NCBI RefSeq assembly: GCF_023630705.1
Contig: NZ_JALQEM010000020.1
Location: 1 to 64,000 of the forward strand
Length of the DNA stretch: 64,000 bases
Direction: 5' to 3'
Source: Caballeronia sp. GAFFF1
GTDB lineage: Bacteria; Pseudomonadota; Gammaproteobacteria; Burkholderiales; Burkholderiaceae
Position 1 is the stretch's first letter; each line of letters opens with the position of its first letter. The position numbers were made by a program, and so were the translations under genes. This document shows, in pieces, positions 42,803-51,212 of the stretch. Below the pieces are notes generated by a model. That model was not told the DNA's origin, did not search any database, and worked only from the letters and a program-made list of their open reading frames with translations.

Positions 42803-45800
42803 TCACTGACATGCCTCGCACTCGTCGAACCCCGGATCGCCCGGACGCATCATGCAGACGGGACCGTCGGCTTCCGGCGCAGCCGCCTCGACCGCCGGCG
42901 TTGCAGCGGCCGCGTTGAAACCGCCACCCACGCCGCCGGCAGCAGAAGAAGCACCGCCCGACGACACCCCGAAGCCACCGCCGGCACCGGAGCCGCCCTC
43001 ACCCGACGGCACCGCGTTCAGCGCGCCGTGCGCCACCGTCGATTTCTCGACGTGCGTCGCCGCCATCGTGCGGAGGTAGTACGTCGTCTTGAGGCCGCGC
43101 AGCCACGCGAGCTTGTACACCTCATCGAGCTTCTTGCCCGACGCGCCGCCCATGTAGATGTTCAGCGACTGCGCCTGGTCAATCCACTTCTGACGGCGCG
43201 ACGCCGCTTCCACCAGCCACTTCGGATCCACTTCGAACGCCGTCGCGTAGATCGCGCGCAGGTCGGCCGGAACGCGGTCAATGCGCGAGAGCGTGCCGTC
43301 GAAGTACTTCAGGTCCGACACCATCACTTCGTCCCACAGGCCGCGCGCCTTCAGATCGCGCACCAGGTAGTCGTTCACGACCGTGAATTCGCCAGACAGA
43401 TTCGACTTCACATACAGGTTCTGGAACGTCGGCTCGATACACGCCGAGACGCCGATGATGTTCGAGATCGTCGCCGTCGGCGCAATCGCCACGCAATTCG
43501 AGTTGCGCATGCCGTGCGTCGCGATGCGCGAACGCAGCGTCGACCAGTCCATCGACTCGGACGCATCCACTTCCACGTAACCGCCGCGCGCTTCGGCCAG
43601 CAGCTTCACCGTGTCTTGCGGGAGGATGCCGCGATCCCACAGCGAGCCGCGATAGCTCGAATAACGGCCGCGCTCTTCCGCCAGTTCCGTCGACGCGTAG
43701 TACGCGTAGTAGCAGACGGCTTCCATCGATCGATCCGCGAACTCCACCGCTTCCTGCGACGCGTACGGCGTGCGCAGCAAGTGCAGGCAGTCCTGGAAGC
43801 CCATGATGCCCATGCCCACCGGCCGATGCTTCAGGTTCGAATTACGCGCCTTCGGCACCGCGTAGTAGTTGATGTCGATCACGTTGTCGAGCATGCGCAT
43901 CGCGACGCTGATGGTGCGCTTGAGCTTCGCGTGATCCAGCGCGAGCGTGCCGTCGGCCTGCTTCGTCAGGTGCGCGACGAGGTTCACCGAGCCGAGGTTA
44001 CACACGGCGATTTCGGTGTCGCTCGTATTGAGCGTGATTTCCGTGCACAGGTTCGACGAATGCACCACGCCGACGTGCTGCTGCGGCGAACGCACGTTGC
44101 ACGGATCCTTGAACGTGATCCACGGATGGCCGGTCTCGAACAGCATGCCGAGCATCTTGCGCCACAAGTGCTGCGCCGGCACCTTCTTGAAGAGCTTGAT
44201 CTCGCCGCGCGCGGCTTTCTCTTCGTAAGCGACGTACGCCTTCTCGAAGTCCGCGCCGAAGAGGTCATGCAGGTCCGGACACGTCGACGGCGAAAACAGC
44301 GTCCATTCGCCGCCTTCCATCACGCGCTTCATGAACAGGTCGGGAATCCAGTTCGCCGTGTTCATGTCGTGCGTGCGGCGACGGTCATCGCCCGTGTTCT
44401 TGCGCAGTTCCAGGAATTCTTCGATGTCGAGGTGCCACGTCTCCAGGTACGCGCACACCGCGCCCTTGCGCTTGCCGCCCTGGTTCACCGCGACGGCGGT
44501 GTCGTTTACGACCTTCAGGAACGGCACGACGCCTTGCGACTTGCCGTTCGTGCCCTTGATGTGCGAGCCGAGCGCGCGCACGCGCGTCCAGTCGTTGCCG
44601 AGGCCGCCCGCGAACTTCGAGAGCAGCGCGTTTTCCTTGAGCGCCTCGTAGATGCCGTCGAGGTCGTCGGCCACTGTGGTCAGATAGCACGACGAAAGCT
44701 GCGAGCGATGCGTGCCCGAGTTGAAGAGCGTCGGCGTCGAGGACATGAAGTCGAACGACGACAGCACGTTATAGAACTCGATGGCGCGCGCTTCGCGGTC
44801 GATTTCGTTCAGCGACAGACCCATCGCGACGCGCATGAAGAACGCCTGCGGCAACTCGATGCGCGTGCCCTCCACGTGCAGGAAGTAGCGGTCGTACAGC
44901 GTTTGCAGGCCGAGGTAGCCGAACTGCAGGTCGCGGTTCGCGTCGAGCGCGGCGCCGAGACGCTTCAGGTCGAACTGCTGCAGCTTGTCGTCGAGCAGGC
45001 CGGCTTCGACGCCGCGCTTGATGAACTGCGGGAAGTATTCGGCGTAGCGCTCGCCCATTTCGGCTTGCGTCACTTCGCCTTCGAGAATCTCGCGGCGGAT
45101 CGTGTGCAGCAGGATGCGCGCCGTGACCTGGCTGTACGCCGGGTCCTTTTCGATCATCGTGCGCGCGGCGAGAATGGCCGAATCGTAGACCTGATTCATC
45201 GGCACGCCGTCGTACAGGTTCTTCACCGTTTCCGCGACGATCGGATCAGCCGAGACGGCATCGCCCAGATTCGCGCAGGCGGAGACGATCAGCGCCTTCA
45301 GCGCGTCGAGATCGAGCGGGCGCGTGATGCCGTTGTCCGTCACGTTGATGACGCCTTCGTGCGTCTTCGCGTTCTGCGCGTGGCTGCGGTCCTGCTCGCG
45401 CTGCTGCGTGCGCTTCTCGCGATACAGCACGTAGGCGCGCGCGACGTTGTGCTCGCCGCCGCGCATCAGCGCGAGTTCGACCTGATCCTGAATGTCTTCG
45501 ATATGGAACGTGCCGCCGTGCGGACGGCTGCGCAGAAGCGCGCGCACGACCGCCTGGGTCAGTTGCTCGACCTGCTCGCGCACGCGAGCGGACGCCGCGC
45601 CTTGGCCGCCGTTCACGGCGATGAACGCCTTCGTCACGGCAATCGCGATCTTCGACGGCTCGAACGACACCACGCTCCCGTTGCGACGGATGACCTTGTA
45701 GTCGGCATACGTCGTGTTCGACGCGGGCGATTGCGCGCCCTGAACGTGCGCCCCGCCAGCATGCTGCGAGGATGCGCCTTCGTAGGAAGTCGTGGCGTTG

Positions 45801-45814
45801 TCGGTGGTTTGCAT
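42803..45814 (-). CDS. nrdA: Class Ia ribonucleotide reductase, alpha (catalytic) subunit
   Basis: A 1003-residue catalytic subunit. Residues about 38-135 are an ATP-cone (VIRRNGSVVSFEPSKIAIAV) for allosteric activity control, and a second cone-like stretch may follow (about 165-260). Active-site marks are RSQLSSCYLTT (redox cysteine), NLCTEITLNT (radical cysteine with Asn and Glu) and EIAVCNLGSVNL (second redox cysteine). PTATISNIIGVSACIEP is the family signature. A flexible G/A/S-rich linker leads to the C-terminal CEACQ, the cysteine pair that re-reduces the site. The start at 45814 has AGGAG 9 nt upstream; the in-frame ATG at 45865 does not. Confidence 0.96.
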   Translation of the reverse strand: MQTTDNATTSYEGASSQHAGGAHVQGAQSPASNTTYADYKVIRRNGSVVSFEPSKIAIAVTKAFIAVNGGQGAASARVREQVEQLTQAVVRALLRSRPHGGTFHIEDIQDQVELALMRGGEHNVARAYVLYREKRTQQREQDRSHAQNAKTHEGVINVTDNGITRPLDLDALKALIVSACANLGDAVSADPIVAETVKNLYDGVPMNQVYDSAILAARTMIEKDPAYSQVTARILLHTIRREILEGEVTQAEMGERYAEYFPQFIKRGVEAGLLDDKLQQFDLKRLGAALDANRDLQFGYLGLQTLYDRYFLHVEGTRIELPQAFFMRVAMGLSLNEIDREARAIEFYNVLSSFDFMSSTPTLFNSGTHRSQLSSCYLTTVADDLDGIYEALKENALLSKFAGGLGNDWTRVRALGSHIKGTNGKSQGVVPFLKVVNDTAVAVNQGGKRKGAVCAYLETWHLDIEEFLELRKNTGDDRRRTHDMNTANWIPDLFMKRVMEGGEWTLFSPSTCPDLHDLFGADFEKAYVAYEEKAARGEIKLFKKVPAQHLWRKMLGMLFETGHPWITFKDPCNVRSPQQHVGVVHSSNLCTEITLNTSDTEIAVCNLGSVNLVAHLTKQADGTLALDHAKLKRTISVAMRMLDNVIDINYYAVPKARNSNLKHRPVGMGIMGFQDCLHLLRTPYASQEAVEFADRSMEAVCYYAYYASTELAEERGRYSSYRGSLWDRGILPQDTVKLLAEARGGYVEVDASESMDWSTLRSRIATHGMRNSNCVAIAPTATISNIIGVSACIEPTFQNLYVKSNLSGEFTVVNDYLVRDLKARGLWDEVMVSDLKYFDGTLSRIDRVPADLRAIYATAFEVDPKWLVEAASRRQKWIDQAQSLNIYMGGASGKKLDEVYKLAWLRGLKTTYYLRTMAATHVEKSTVAHGALNAVPSGEGGSGAGGGFGVSSGGASSAAGGVGGGFNAAAATPAVEAAAPEADGPVCMMRPGDPGFDECEACQ

Positions 45815-46190
45815 GTGCAAAACTCCTGGTGTTCGAATGGTGCGGATGATCCGCGGATTTATCACTTATGCCGCGTGCGTCTCCTCATGAGACGCGCGTC
45901 GCGGTGTTTGACAGTGGTGCGGGCTGTGAAGACAGCAGGCCCTGAACACGAGTCGCGCGATGGCGGCCCGCACTGTCATGGCGTTGCGTGCGGTGCCCGC
46001 GTTGGCGCGCGGTGTCGGTCGACGCGACTCGCGTTCACTTGCATGCGTTCTTCACGGTGCTGCTTGCTGGCGCTCGATGCGCTGAGGGCCTCTTGATGAG
46101 ACCGCTTGCGCACCGCCCCGGGCCAGCCAAACTTCTGATACGCCGGAAAGCCGACGGCGCCGGCTCGTGGGAGCGGGCGCCGCCTCTACA
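45815..46190 (-). other. Long 5' leader of nrdA
   Basis: About 375 bases between the NrdR-like box and the nrdA start. Short frames are open, but none looks like a gene. The function of such a long untranslated leader, also present before nrdB, is not clear from sequence. Confidence 0.45.
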
Positions 46191-46255
46191 ACACAAGATA
46201 TAGTGCAAATCACGTCCTTCGGCACCAAGTATAGTGGAACTTCGCACGGTCTCAA
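46191..46255 (-). promoter_or_regulatory. nrdA promoter with two NrdR-like boxes
   Basis: On the minus strand: -35 TTGAGA (46255-46250), 16-bp spacer, -10 TATACT (46233-46228). The -10 lies in an NrdR-like box (46222-46237, plus strand GCACCAAGTATAGTGG). The stronger box ACACAAGATATAGTGC is at 46191-46206 on the plus strand, 31 bp away, which is three helical turns. It differs from the strong nrdB box at one of 16 bases. Confidence 0.75.
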
Positions 46256-46443
46256 AAAGGTTTATTTGCTTCGGAAGCGCCTGCGCGGGGTTGACTTTTG
46301 CGGCGTCGAAGCGCGGCAAGGGCTCCCGCTCGACGCTGCTGCGTCGCAGCGAGAATGACCGTAGGCGGAGGTCGGAGGTCGCGCCTTCGGCTCACGCATG
46401 GCACGGTTGAAGGCGCTGCCTGTCGCCGAACAGGACGAGATCG

Positions 46444-46615
46444 GTCTTACGCCGTGCGTGATGCCGAGGCGGCTGCGACGGCTCGGGTCACGTAACGCTT
46501 CGCGATGATCCGCACGGGCCCGGCGGACACCGCGTACTCGTCGAACCCCAGCTTGTCGCGCAGTCGTTGCATCGCCCCCGTTCGCAACACGACGATAGGC
46601 ACGCGTGGCACGCGC
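46444..46615 (-). pseudogene. Unidentified gene remnant between ampD relic and nrdA
   Basis: A minus-strand frame of about 57 codons opens after an in-frame TGA near 46614 and ends in TAA near 46446. It reads VPRVPIVVLRTGAMQRLRDK, LGFDEYAVSAGPVRIIAKRY and a short alanine-rich tail. It has the look of the C-terminus of a real soluble protein, with alternating hydrophobic strands and helices, but has no start codon context. I cannot name the family. It may be the end of a gene degraded together with ampD. Confidence 0.35.
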
Positions 46616-46639
46616 GTTCATCGGAAGGGACACACGGCT

Positions 46640-46985
46640 TTACCTTAGTGTCGCGGTGAATCACGAAATTTCGCCGACATGCGCATGCCGCGCAGGAGAT
46701 CGGACTTACGGACGCACAACCCGGAACGTCGCGCGCTAGCCGGCCGCCTGACCGAGCATGTGGCGGGCGTCAGGCCGGTGAACATCATCGAAGGGTTGCG
46801 CGCTAGGCTTCGCCCCATGAGCGCGCCTGTTCGGTGAGTAGCGCGCGCATGAATCGATGCTGAAATCGCCTAGCCGGCCGATGCTGTGGCTCACGACGAG
46901 CGCCGGCGTCTTGCCGTCAGGACGAGCCTCGAAGTTCGTCGACGGCATGCGCGCCGCGCTTCTGAGCCGGTTCTGCGCACATCAA
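46640..46985 (-). pseudogene. ampD: Decayed ampD (anhydro-MurNAc-L-alanine amidase) remnant
   Basis: The minus strand reads NRLRSAARMPSTNFEARPDG (about 46988-46929), then KTPALVVSHSIGRLGDF, closely resembling the AmpD N-terminus (ARR-PSPNF-ARPD...LVVVHNIS-PPGEF). Similarity then stops; the frame ends at 46736. A piece LLRGMRMSAKF, like AmpD LRG-RVSAHF, appears in another frame at 46698-46663. The catalytic WHAGVS and GHSDIAPGRKTDPGP segments are missing. AmpD cleaves the stem peptide from anhydro-muropeptides in wall recycling; this copy cannot do so. An intact ampD may lie elsewhere in the genome. Confidence 0.55.
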
Positions 46986-47147
46986 TGAAGACGTTGCGCG
47001 CGGTCGGCCCGTTCATCTGGCGTCGGAACCGCTTACACGCCGCGTCGCGCGACGCCGAGCGCGCTCGACGCAGCGCAGCGCTCTTAAGCGGCGACTATTG
47101 CTTCACTCGTCAGCGTATGTGCGCGTCGATGCCCGCAGGCAGCGCAC
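46986..47147. other. Non-coding gap upstream of the ampD relic
   Basis: GC-rich sequence between the ampD relic and the PP0621-type gene. No gene, terminator or clear promoter is seen. In related genomes regulatory genes may lie here; none remains. Confidence 0.4.
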
Positions 47148-47468
47148 TCATCTCGCGTCGCGCCCGCCAGGACGCGCTGCATGACGCCGCGCGTGCTCCG
47201 CGCAGCAAAAGCGCTGTCCCGCGACGGCTATGGATTCGCTCGTCGGCGTATGCACGCCGCACTGCGCGCAGCGAACGAGCGGATCAGCGAGCTGCGGCGC
47301 ATCGCGGCGGGCCGCGCCGTTGCGAGCGCTCGCGCCGTCCGCCGTCGTGGATGCGCGGTTAGACGAAGCACGCGTTCCCGCCTGCTCGCGCTCGTTGGCG
47401 CGCCGGAGCTTCTTCAAGAGCCATTGCGTCACGAAGAAGAGAACGATAAGAAGAAGGAAATTTCGCAT
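47148..47468 (-). CDS. PP0621-type small membrane-anchored protein with Cys motif
   Basis: A 106-residue protein. An N-terminal transmembrane helix (NFLLLIVLFFVTQWLLKKL, residues 3-21) is followed by a charged, serine/alanine-rich linker. The C-terminal motif is VRCAQCGVHTPTSESIAVAG, then FCCAEHARRH, a probable zinc-binding site (CxxC...CCxxH). The family is known in beta- and gamma-proteobacteria near type II/IV secretion and cytochrome biogenesis genes, without a proven role. It lies 24 bp after ypjD on the same strand. Confidence 0.82.
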   Translation of the reverse strand: MRNFLLLIVLFFVTQWLLKKLRRANEREQAGTRASSNRASTTADGASARNGAARRDAPQLADPLVRCAQCGVHTPTSESIAVAGQRFCCAEHARRHAARPGGRDAR

Positions 47469-47492
47469 CGGCTTGAAGAAGTAAGACCGCGC

Positions 47493-48407
47493 TCAGACCA
47501 CCGCGCGATGCAGCAGCACTTCGAACACGAAGCGGCTGCCGACATACGCAAGCAGCAGCGCCACGAACGAAGCCAGCACCCAGCGCAGCGCGGCGCGCCC
47601 GCGCCAGCCGGAGATGCGGCGCGCAGTGAGCAGCCCGCCGAACATCAGCCAGGACAGAATGGCGAAGACGGTCTTGTGATCGAAACGCAGCGCCCGATCG
47701 ACCAGTTGCTCGTTGAACGCGATGCCCGACACGAGCGTGAGCGTCAGCAGCACGAAGCCCGCGCCGATCAGCCGGAACAGCAGCTTTTCGAGCGTGAGCA
47801 GCGGCGGCAAGGTGTCGAGCCAGCTCGCGAGCCAGCCGTTGCCGCCACTGTGACGCATCGCAAGGCCGCGCATGCGCTGAAGGCGTCGTTCGAGCATCAG
47901 CATCAGCACGGCATGCAGCGCGGCAATCGCAAAGAGGCCATACGCGATGTTCGCAATCAGGAAATGCAGCTTGAACATCGGCGCGGCGGAGTACGACAGC
48001 ACGCGCACGCCGCCGAATGCCAGCGGCAACAGCGAAGCGACGCATGCGAGCGGCAGCACGAGCAGGCGCAGGCCGTCGAGCGGAAAGAAGAAGCTCTCGA
48101 TCCAGTAGATGCCCGCGCCGAGCCAGAACATCGCGGACAACGCGAACGCGAAGCCGAAGATCATCGCGTTCTGCGGGAAGATGGTCATGTGCAGGAGAAC
48201 GCCGTGCACGACCAACGCTATTAATAATAGAGCGCGTCCCATGCCGCTCATGCCCGACGCCTTCGACGGACTCGCCGGCGCGGCCCCGATGCCCGATGGC
48301 ACGCCCGCCAGAACCGGCTCTACGGCCGTGTGACGATGCGCGCGCCAGCCCGCCACGGCCAGTCCGCCGTAGAGAAACGCAGTGAGGGCATACAGTACAA
48401 TATCCAT
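47493..48407 (-). CDS. ypjD: Cytochrome c assembly-like inner membrane protein YpjD
   Basis: A 304-residue integral membrane protein with about eight hydrophobic segments. It belongs to the CcmC/CcsA heme-handling superfamily: FKLHFLIANIAYGLFAIAAL contains a conserved His in the helix, and RFDHKTVFAILSWLMFGGLL has the second. E. coli YpjD/CorE is adjacent to ffh as here. A real part in cytochrome c maturation is unproven. It diverges from ffh over 119 bp and leads a unit with the PP0621-like gene. Confidence 0.88.
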   Translation of the reverse strand: MDIVLYALTAFLYGGLAVAGWRAHRHTAVEPVLAGVPSGIGAAPASPSKASGMSGMGRALLLIALVVHGVLLHMTIFPQNAMIFGFAFALSAMFWLGAGIYWIESFFFPLDGLRLLVLPLACVASLLPLAFGGVRVLSYSAAPMFKLHFLIANIAYGLFAIAALHAVLMLMLERRLQRMRGLAMRHSGGNGWLASWLDTLPPLLTLEKLLFRLIGAGFVLLTLTLVSGIAFNEQLVDRALRFDHKTVFAILSWLMFGGLLTARRISGWRGRAALRWVLASFVALLLAYVGSRFVFEVLLHRAVV

Positions 48408-48526
48408 GTTCGAAGTTTACACTAGGCCCCGAACCCGCGACGTCTTCCCCCTTGCGCCAAAGTAGGGCGCATCGCCGCGAAACCGCCTGCGCGTCGCCGG
48501 AAACCAGGGCCCACTCTCACATTCCC

Positions 48527-49894
48527 ATGCTCGACAACCTCACTCAACGGATGGCGCGCGTCGTCAAGACGCTGCGCGGCGAGGCCCGCCTCACCGAGGC
48601 CAACACGCAGGAGATGCTGCGCGAAGTGCGCCTCGCGCTGCTCGAAGCCGACGTGGCGCTGCCCGTCGTGCGCGAGTTCATCGCCAAGGTGAAGGAAAAG
48701 GCGCTCGGCGAGGAAGTGCTTTCGAGCCTGTCGCCGGGTCAGGCGCTCGTCGGCGTCGTTCAGCGCGAACTGACCGCCGTGATCGGCGGCGACTACGAAG
48801 GCAAGGCCGCCGAGCTGAATCTCGCCGTCACGCCGCCCGCCGTCATCCTGATGGCCGGCTTGCAGGGCGCGGGTAAAACCACGACCACCGGCAAGCTCGC
48901 GAAGTTGCTGCGCGAAAAGCAGAAGAAGAAGGTGCTGACGGTTTCCGTCGACGTGTACCGCCCCGCCGCTATCCGCCAGCTGCAAACGGTGACGGAACAG
49001 GTCGGCGCGGACTTCTTCCCGTCGGAGCCGGACCAGAAGCCCGCGGACATTGCGCGCGCGGCCATCGACTGGGCGAAGCGCCATTATCACGATGTCGTAA
49101 TCGTCGATACGGCCGGCCGCCTCGGCATCGACGAAGCGATGATGAAGGAAATCAGCGAGCTGCACGCGCTGCTCAAGCCCGCTGAGACGCTTTTCGTCGT
49201 CGATGCGATGCTCGGCCAGGACGCCGTGAACACCGCGAAGGCGTTCAACGACGCACTGCCGCTCACGGGCGTCGTGCTCACGAAGCTCGACGGCGATTCG
49301 CGCGGCGGCGCGGCGCTTTCCGTGCGGCACGTCACCGGCAAGCCGATCAAGTTCGTCGGCGTCGCGGAAAAGCTCGACGGCCTCGAAGTCTTCCATCCGG
49401 ATCGCATGGCGAACCGGATTCTCGGCATGGGCGACATTCTCGCGCTCGTCGAGGAAGCGCAGCGCGGCGTCGATACGCAAGCGGCGCAGAAGCTCGCCGA
49501 CAAGGTCAAGAAAGGCGGCGACTTCGACCTGAACGACTTCAAGGCGCAACTCTCGCAGATGAAGAAGATGGGCGGGCTGTCGTCGCTCATGGACAAGCTG
49601 CCCGCGCAGTTCCAGCAGGCGGCGCAAGGCGCAGACATGAACAACGCCGAGAAGCAGATGCGCCGCATGGAAGGCATCATCAATTCGATGACACTTCAGG
49701 AGCGCGCGAAGCCCGAGCTCATCAAGGCGGCACGCAAGCGCCGCATCGCCGCGGGCGCGGGCGTGCATGTGCAGGAAGTCAACCGCATGCTGAACCAATA
49801 TGAGCAGATGCGCGGCATGATGAAGAAGCTCAAAGGCGGCAATCTGCAAAAGATGATGCGCGGCATGAAAGGCATGATGCCGGGCATGCGCTGA
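48527..49894 (+). CDS. ffh: Signal recognition particle protein Ffh (SRP54)
   Basis: A 455-residue GTPase that binds signal sequences of nascent membrane proteins and 4.5S RNA and targets them to FtsY. The N domain begins MLDNLTQRMARVVKTLRGEA. The G domain has AGLQGAGKTTTTGKLAKLL (about 108-126), VDVYRPAAIRQLQ, VVIVDTAGRLGID and VVLTKLDGDSRGG. The methionine-rich M domain ends with MRGMMKKLKGGNLQ, then a Gly/Met tail. I use the ATG at 48527; the frame extends 25 codons without similarity. Confidence 0.97.
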   Translation: MLDNLTQRMARVVKTLRGEARLTEANTQEMLREVRLALLEADVALPVVREFIAKVKEKALGEEVLSSLSPGQALVGVVQRELTAVIGGDYEGKAAELNLAVTPPAVILMAGLQGAGKTTTTGKLAKLLREKQKKKVLTVSVDVYRPAAIRQLQTVTEQVGADFFPSEPDQKPADIARAAIDWAKRHYHDVVIVDTAGRLGIDEAMMKEISELHALLKPAETLFVVDAMLGQDAVNTAKAFNDALPLTGVVLTKLDGDSRGGAALSVRHVTGKPIKFVGVAEKLDGLEVFHPDRMANRILGMGDILALVEEAQRGVDTQAAQKLADKVKKGGDFDLNDFKAQLSQMKKMGGLSSLMDKLPAQFQQAAQGADMNNAEKQMRRMEGIINSMTLQERAKPELIKAARKRRIAAGAGVHVQEVNRMLNQYEQMRGMMKKLKGGNLQKMMRGMKGMMPGMR

Positions 49895-50012
49895 TTCGCG
49901 CCGCTTCGAACCCGCGCCTTCGTTCGCCCGACGCGAAAGGAACGCGGGTTTATCATATGGCGCACGCCGCCGTTTTTTCCACACTGAGTCGTCGTCTCTC
50001 CCGCCTGCCTCT

Positions 50013-50564
50013 ATGAATCGCGAAGAAGCTCTCCACATTTTCAGCCACTCCGAAGAGATCGTCAGCGCCGATCAGGTCGATGCGTCGATCAAACGCATGG
50101 CTGCGGACATCAAGGCCGCGACGCAGGACGACTTCCCGTTGCTGCTCTCCGTCATGGGCGGCGCGGCCGTATTCACCGGCATGCTGCTGCCGCATCTGGA
50201 TTTCCCGCTCGAGTTCGACTACATCCATTTGACGCGCTATCGCAACGCCATCAAGGGCGGCAGCGAGATGCAGTGGCGCGTGGCGCCGGCCGAATCGGTG
50301 AAGGACCGCGTGGTGCTCGTGCTCGACGACATTCTCGACGAAGGCGAAACGATGGCCGCCATCCGCGACCGCATCATGGCGATGGGCGCGAAGCAGTTCT
50401 TGTCGGCGGTGCTGTGCGAGAAGCTCATCCCGAAGGCGAAGCCGCTGCGCCCGGATTTCTGCGGCTTCGAAGTGCCGGACCGTTACGTGTTCGGCTGCGG
50501 GATGGATGCGAAGGGTTACTGGCGCAATCTGCCGACGATCCGGGCGTTGACGGAAGGCGCGTGA
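50013..50564 (+). CDS. hpt: Hypoxanthine-guanine phosphoribosyltransferase
   Basis: A 183-residue purine salvage enzyme that makes IMP or GMP from free base and PRPP. The PRPP-binding motif is VVLVLDDILDEGETMAAI (about 97-114), the flexible loop is GGSEMQWRV, and the base-binding end has FCGFEVPDRYVFGCGMDAKG. It belongs to the beta-proteobacterial branch often annotated simply as hypoxanthine-guanine phosphoribosyltransferase. It follows ffh by 118 bp and ends before a strong terminator. Confidence 0.93.
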   Translation: MNREEALHIFSHSEEIVSADQVDASIKRMAADIKAATQDDFPLLLSVMGGAAVFTGMLLPHLDFPLEFDYIHLTRYRNAIKGGSEMQWRVAPAESVKDRVVLVLDDILDEGETMAAIRDRIMAMGAKQFLSAVLCEKLIPKAKPLRPDFCGFEVPDRYVFGCGMDAKGYWRNLPTIRALTEGA

Positions 50565-50588
50565 GCGCTCGCACGCACGACGAAAAAG

Positions 50589-50614
50589 AAAAAGCGGCCT
50601 CGGCCGCTTTTTTC
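50589..50614. terminator. Terminator between hpt and marC
   Basis: AAAAGCGGCC and GGCCGCTTTT flank a short TCG-containing loop, with A- and T-runs on either side (T run 50608-50613). It overlaps the stop codon of marC (50613), so it mainly serves hpt. Confidence 0.85.
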
Positions 50615-51212
50615 ACAACTGATGCACGAACGCGCGTATCCCGGTAAGAATCATCTCCACCGAGATCGCGACGAGCACGAGTCCCATCAGCCGCTCGAAC
50701 GCCGTGACCGCGCGCTCGCCTAACCATTGCTGGATCTTCTCCGCGAGAATCAGCACGACCGCGCAGACGACCATCGTGACGGTAAGCGCGCCGATCCACT
50801 CGAACATCTTTCCCGGCGCCTGCGACGTCAGCAGCATCACCGTCGCGAGCGCGGACGGGCCGGCCAACGCCGGAATCGCGAGCGGCACGATCAACGGTTC
50901 GCCGCCGCGCGTGTCGCCGCCCATCGGGCCATCCGGATGCGGGAAGATCATCCGAAGCGCGATCAGAAACAGCACGATCCCGCCGCCGATGCGCAGCGAC
51001 ACATCCGTGAGGTTCATCGCGCGCAGGAAGCGGTCGCCGGCCAGCATGAAGATGAGCAGGATGCCGAACGCGATCGCCACTTCGCGCAAGATCACCACGC
51101 GGCGCCGCTCGGTGGCGACACCGCGCAGCGCGTTGATGAAGATCGGAATGTTGCCGAGCGGATCGGTGATCAGGAGCAGAAGGATCGTCGCCGACAGGAA
51201 GTTGTACTGCAT
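50613..51212 (-). CDS. MarC-family integral membrane protein
   Basis: A 199-residue protein with six predicted transmembrane helices. LSATILLLLITDPLGNIPIF at the start contains the MarC-family DP-x-GN-x-P signature. PLIVPLAIPALAGPSALATVMLL in the middle is the inverted second copy. The family (including YchE, YhgN) was once linked to multiple antibiotic resistance, which was later not supported; its transport substrate is unknown. Its start is directly after the proS stop (adjacent at 51212/51213), so it is translated from the proS messenger. Confidence 0.9.
   Translation of the reverse strand: MQYNFLSATILLLLITDPLGNIPIFINALRGVATERRRVVILREVAIAFGILLIFMLAGDRFLRAMNLTDVSLRIGGGIVLFLIALRMIFPHPDGPMGGDTRGGEPLIVPLAIPALAGPSALATVMLLTSQAPGKMFEWIGALTVTMVVCAVVLILAEKIQQWLGERAVTAFERLMGLVLVAISVEMILTGIRAFVHQL

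Noticed and set aside
43028..46096. A 1022-codon plus-strand frame opposite nrdA
   Set aside because: Antisense shadow; nrdA on the other strand has all catalytic motifs.
46262..46633. A 123-codon minus-strand frame upstream of nrdA
   Set aside because: It runs through the nrdA promoter and the better-looking fragment in another frame; composition is arginine-rich and has no family.
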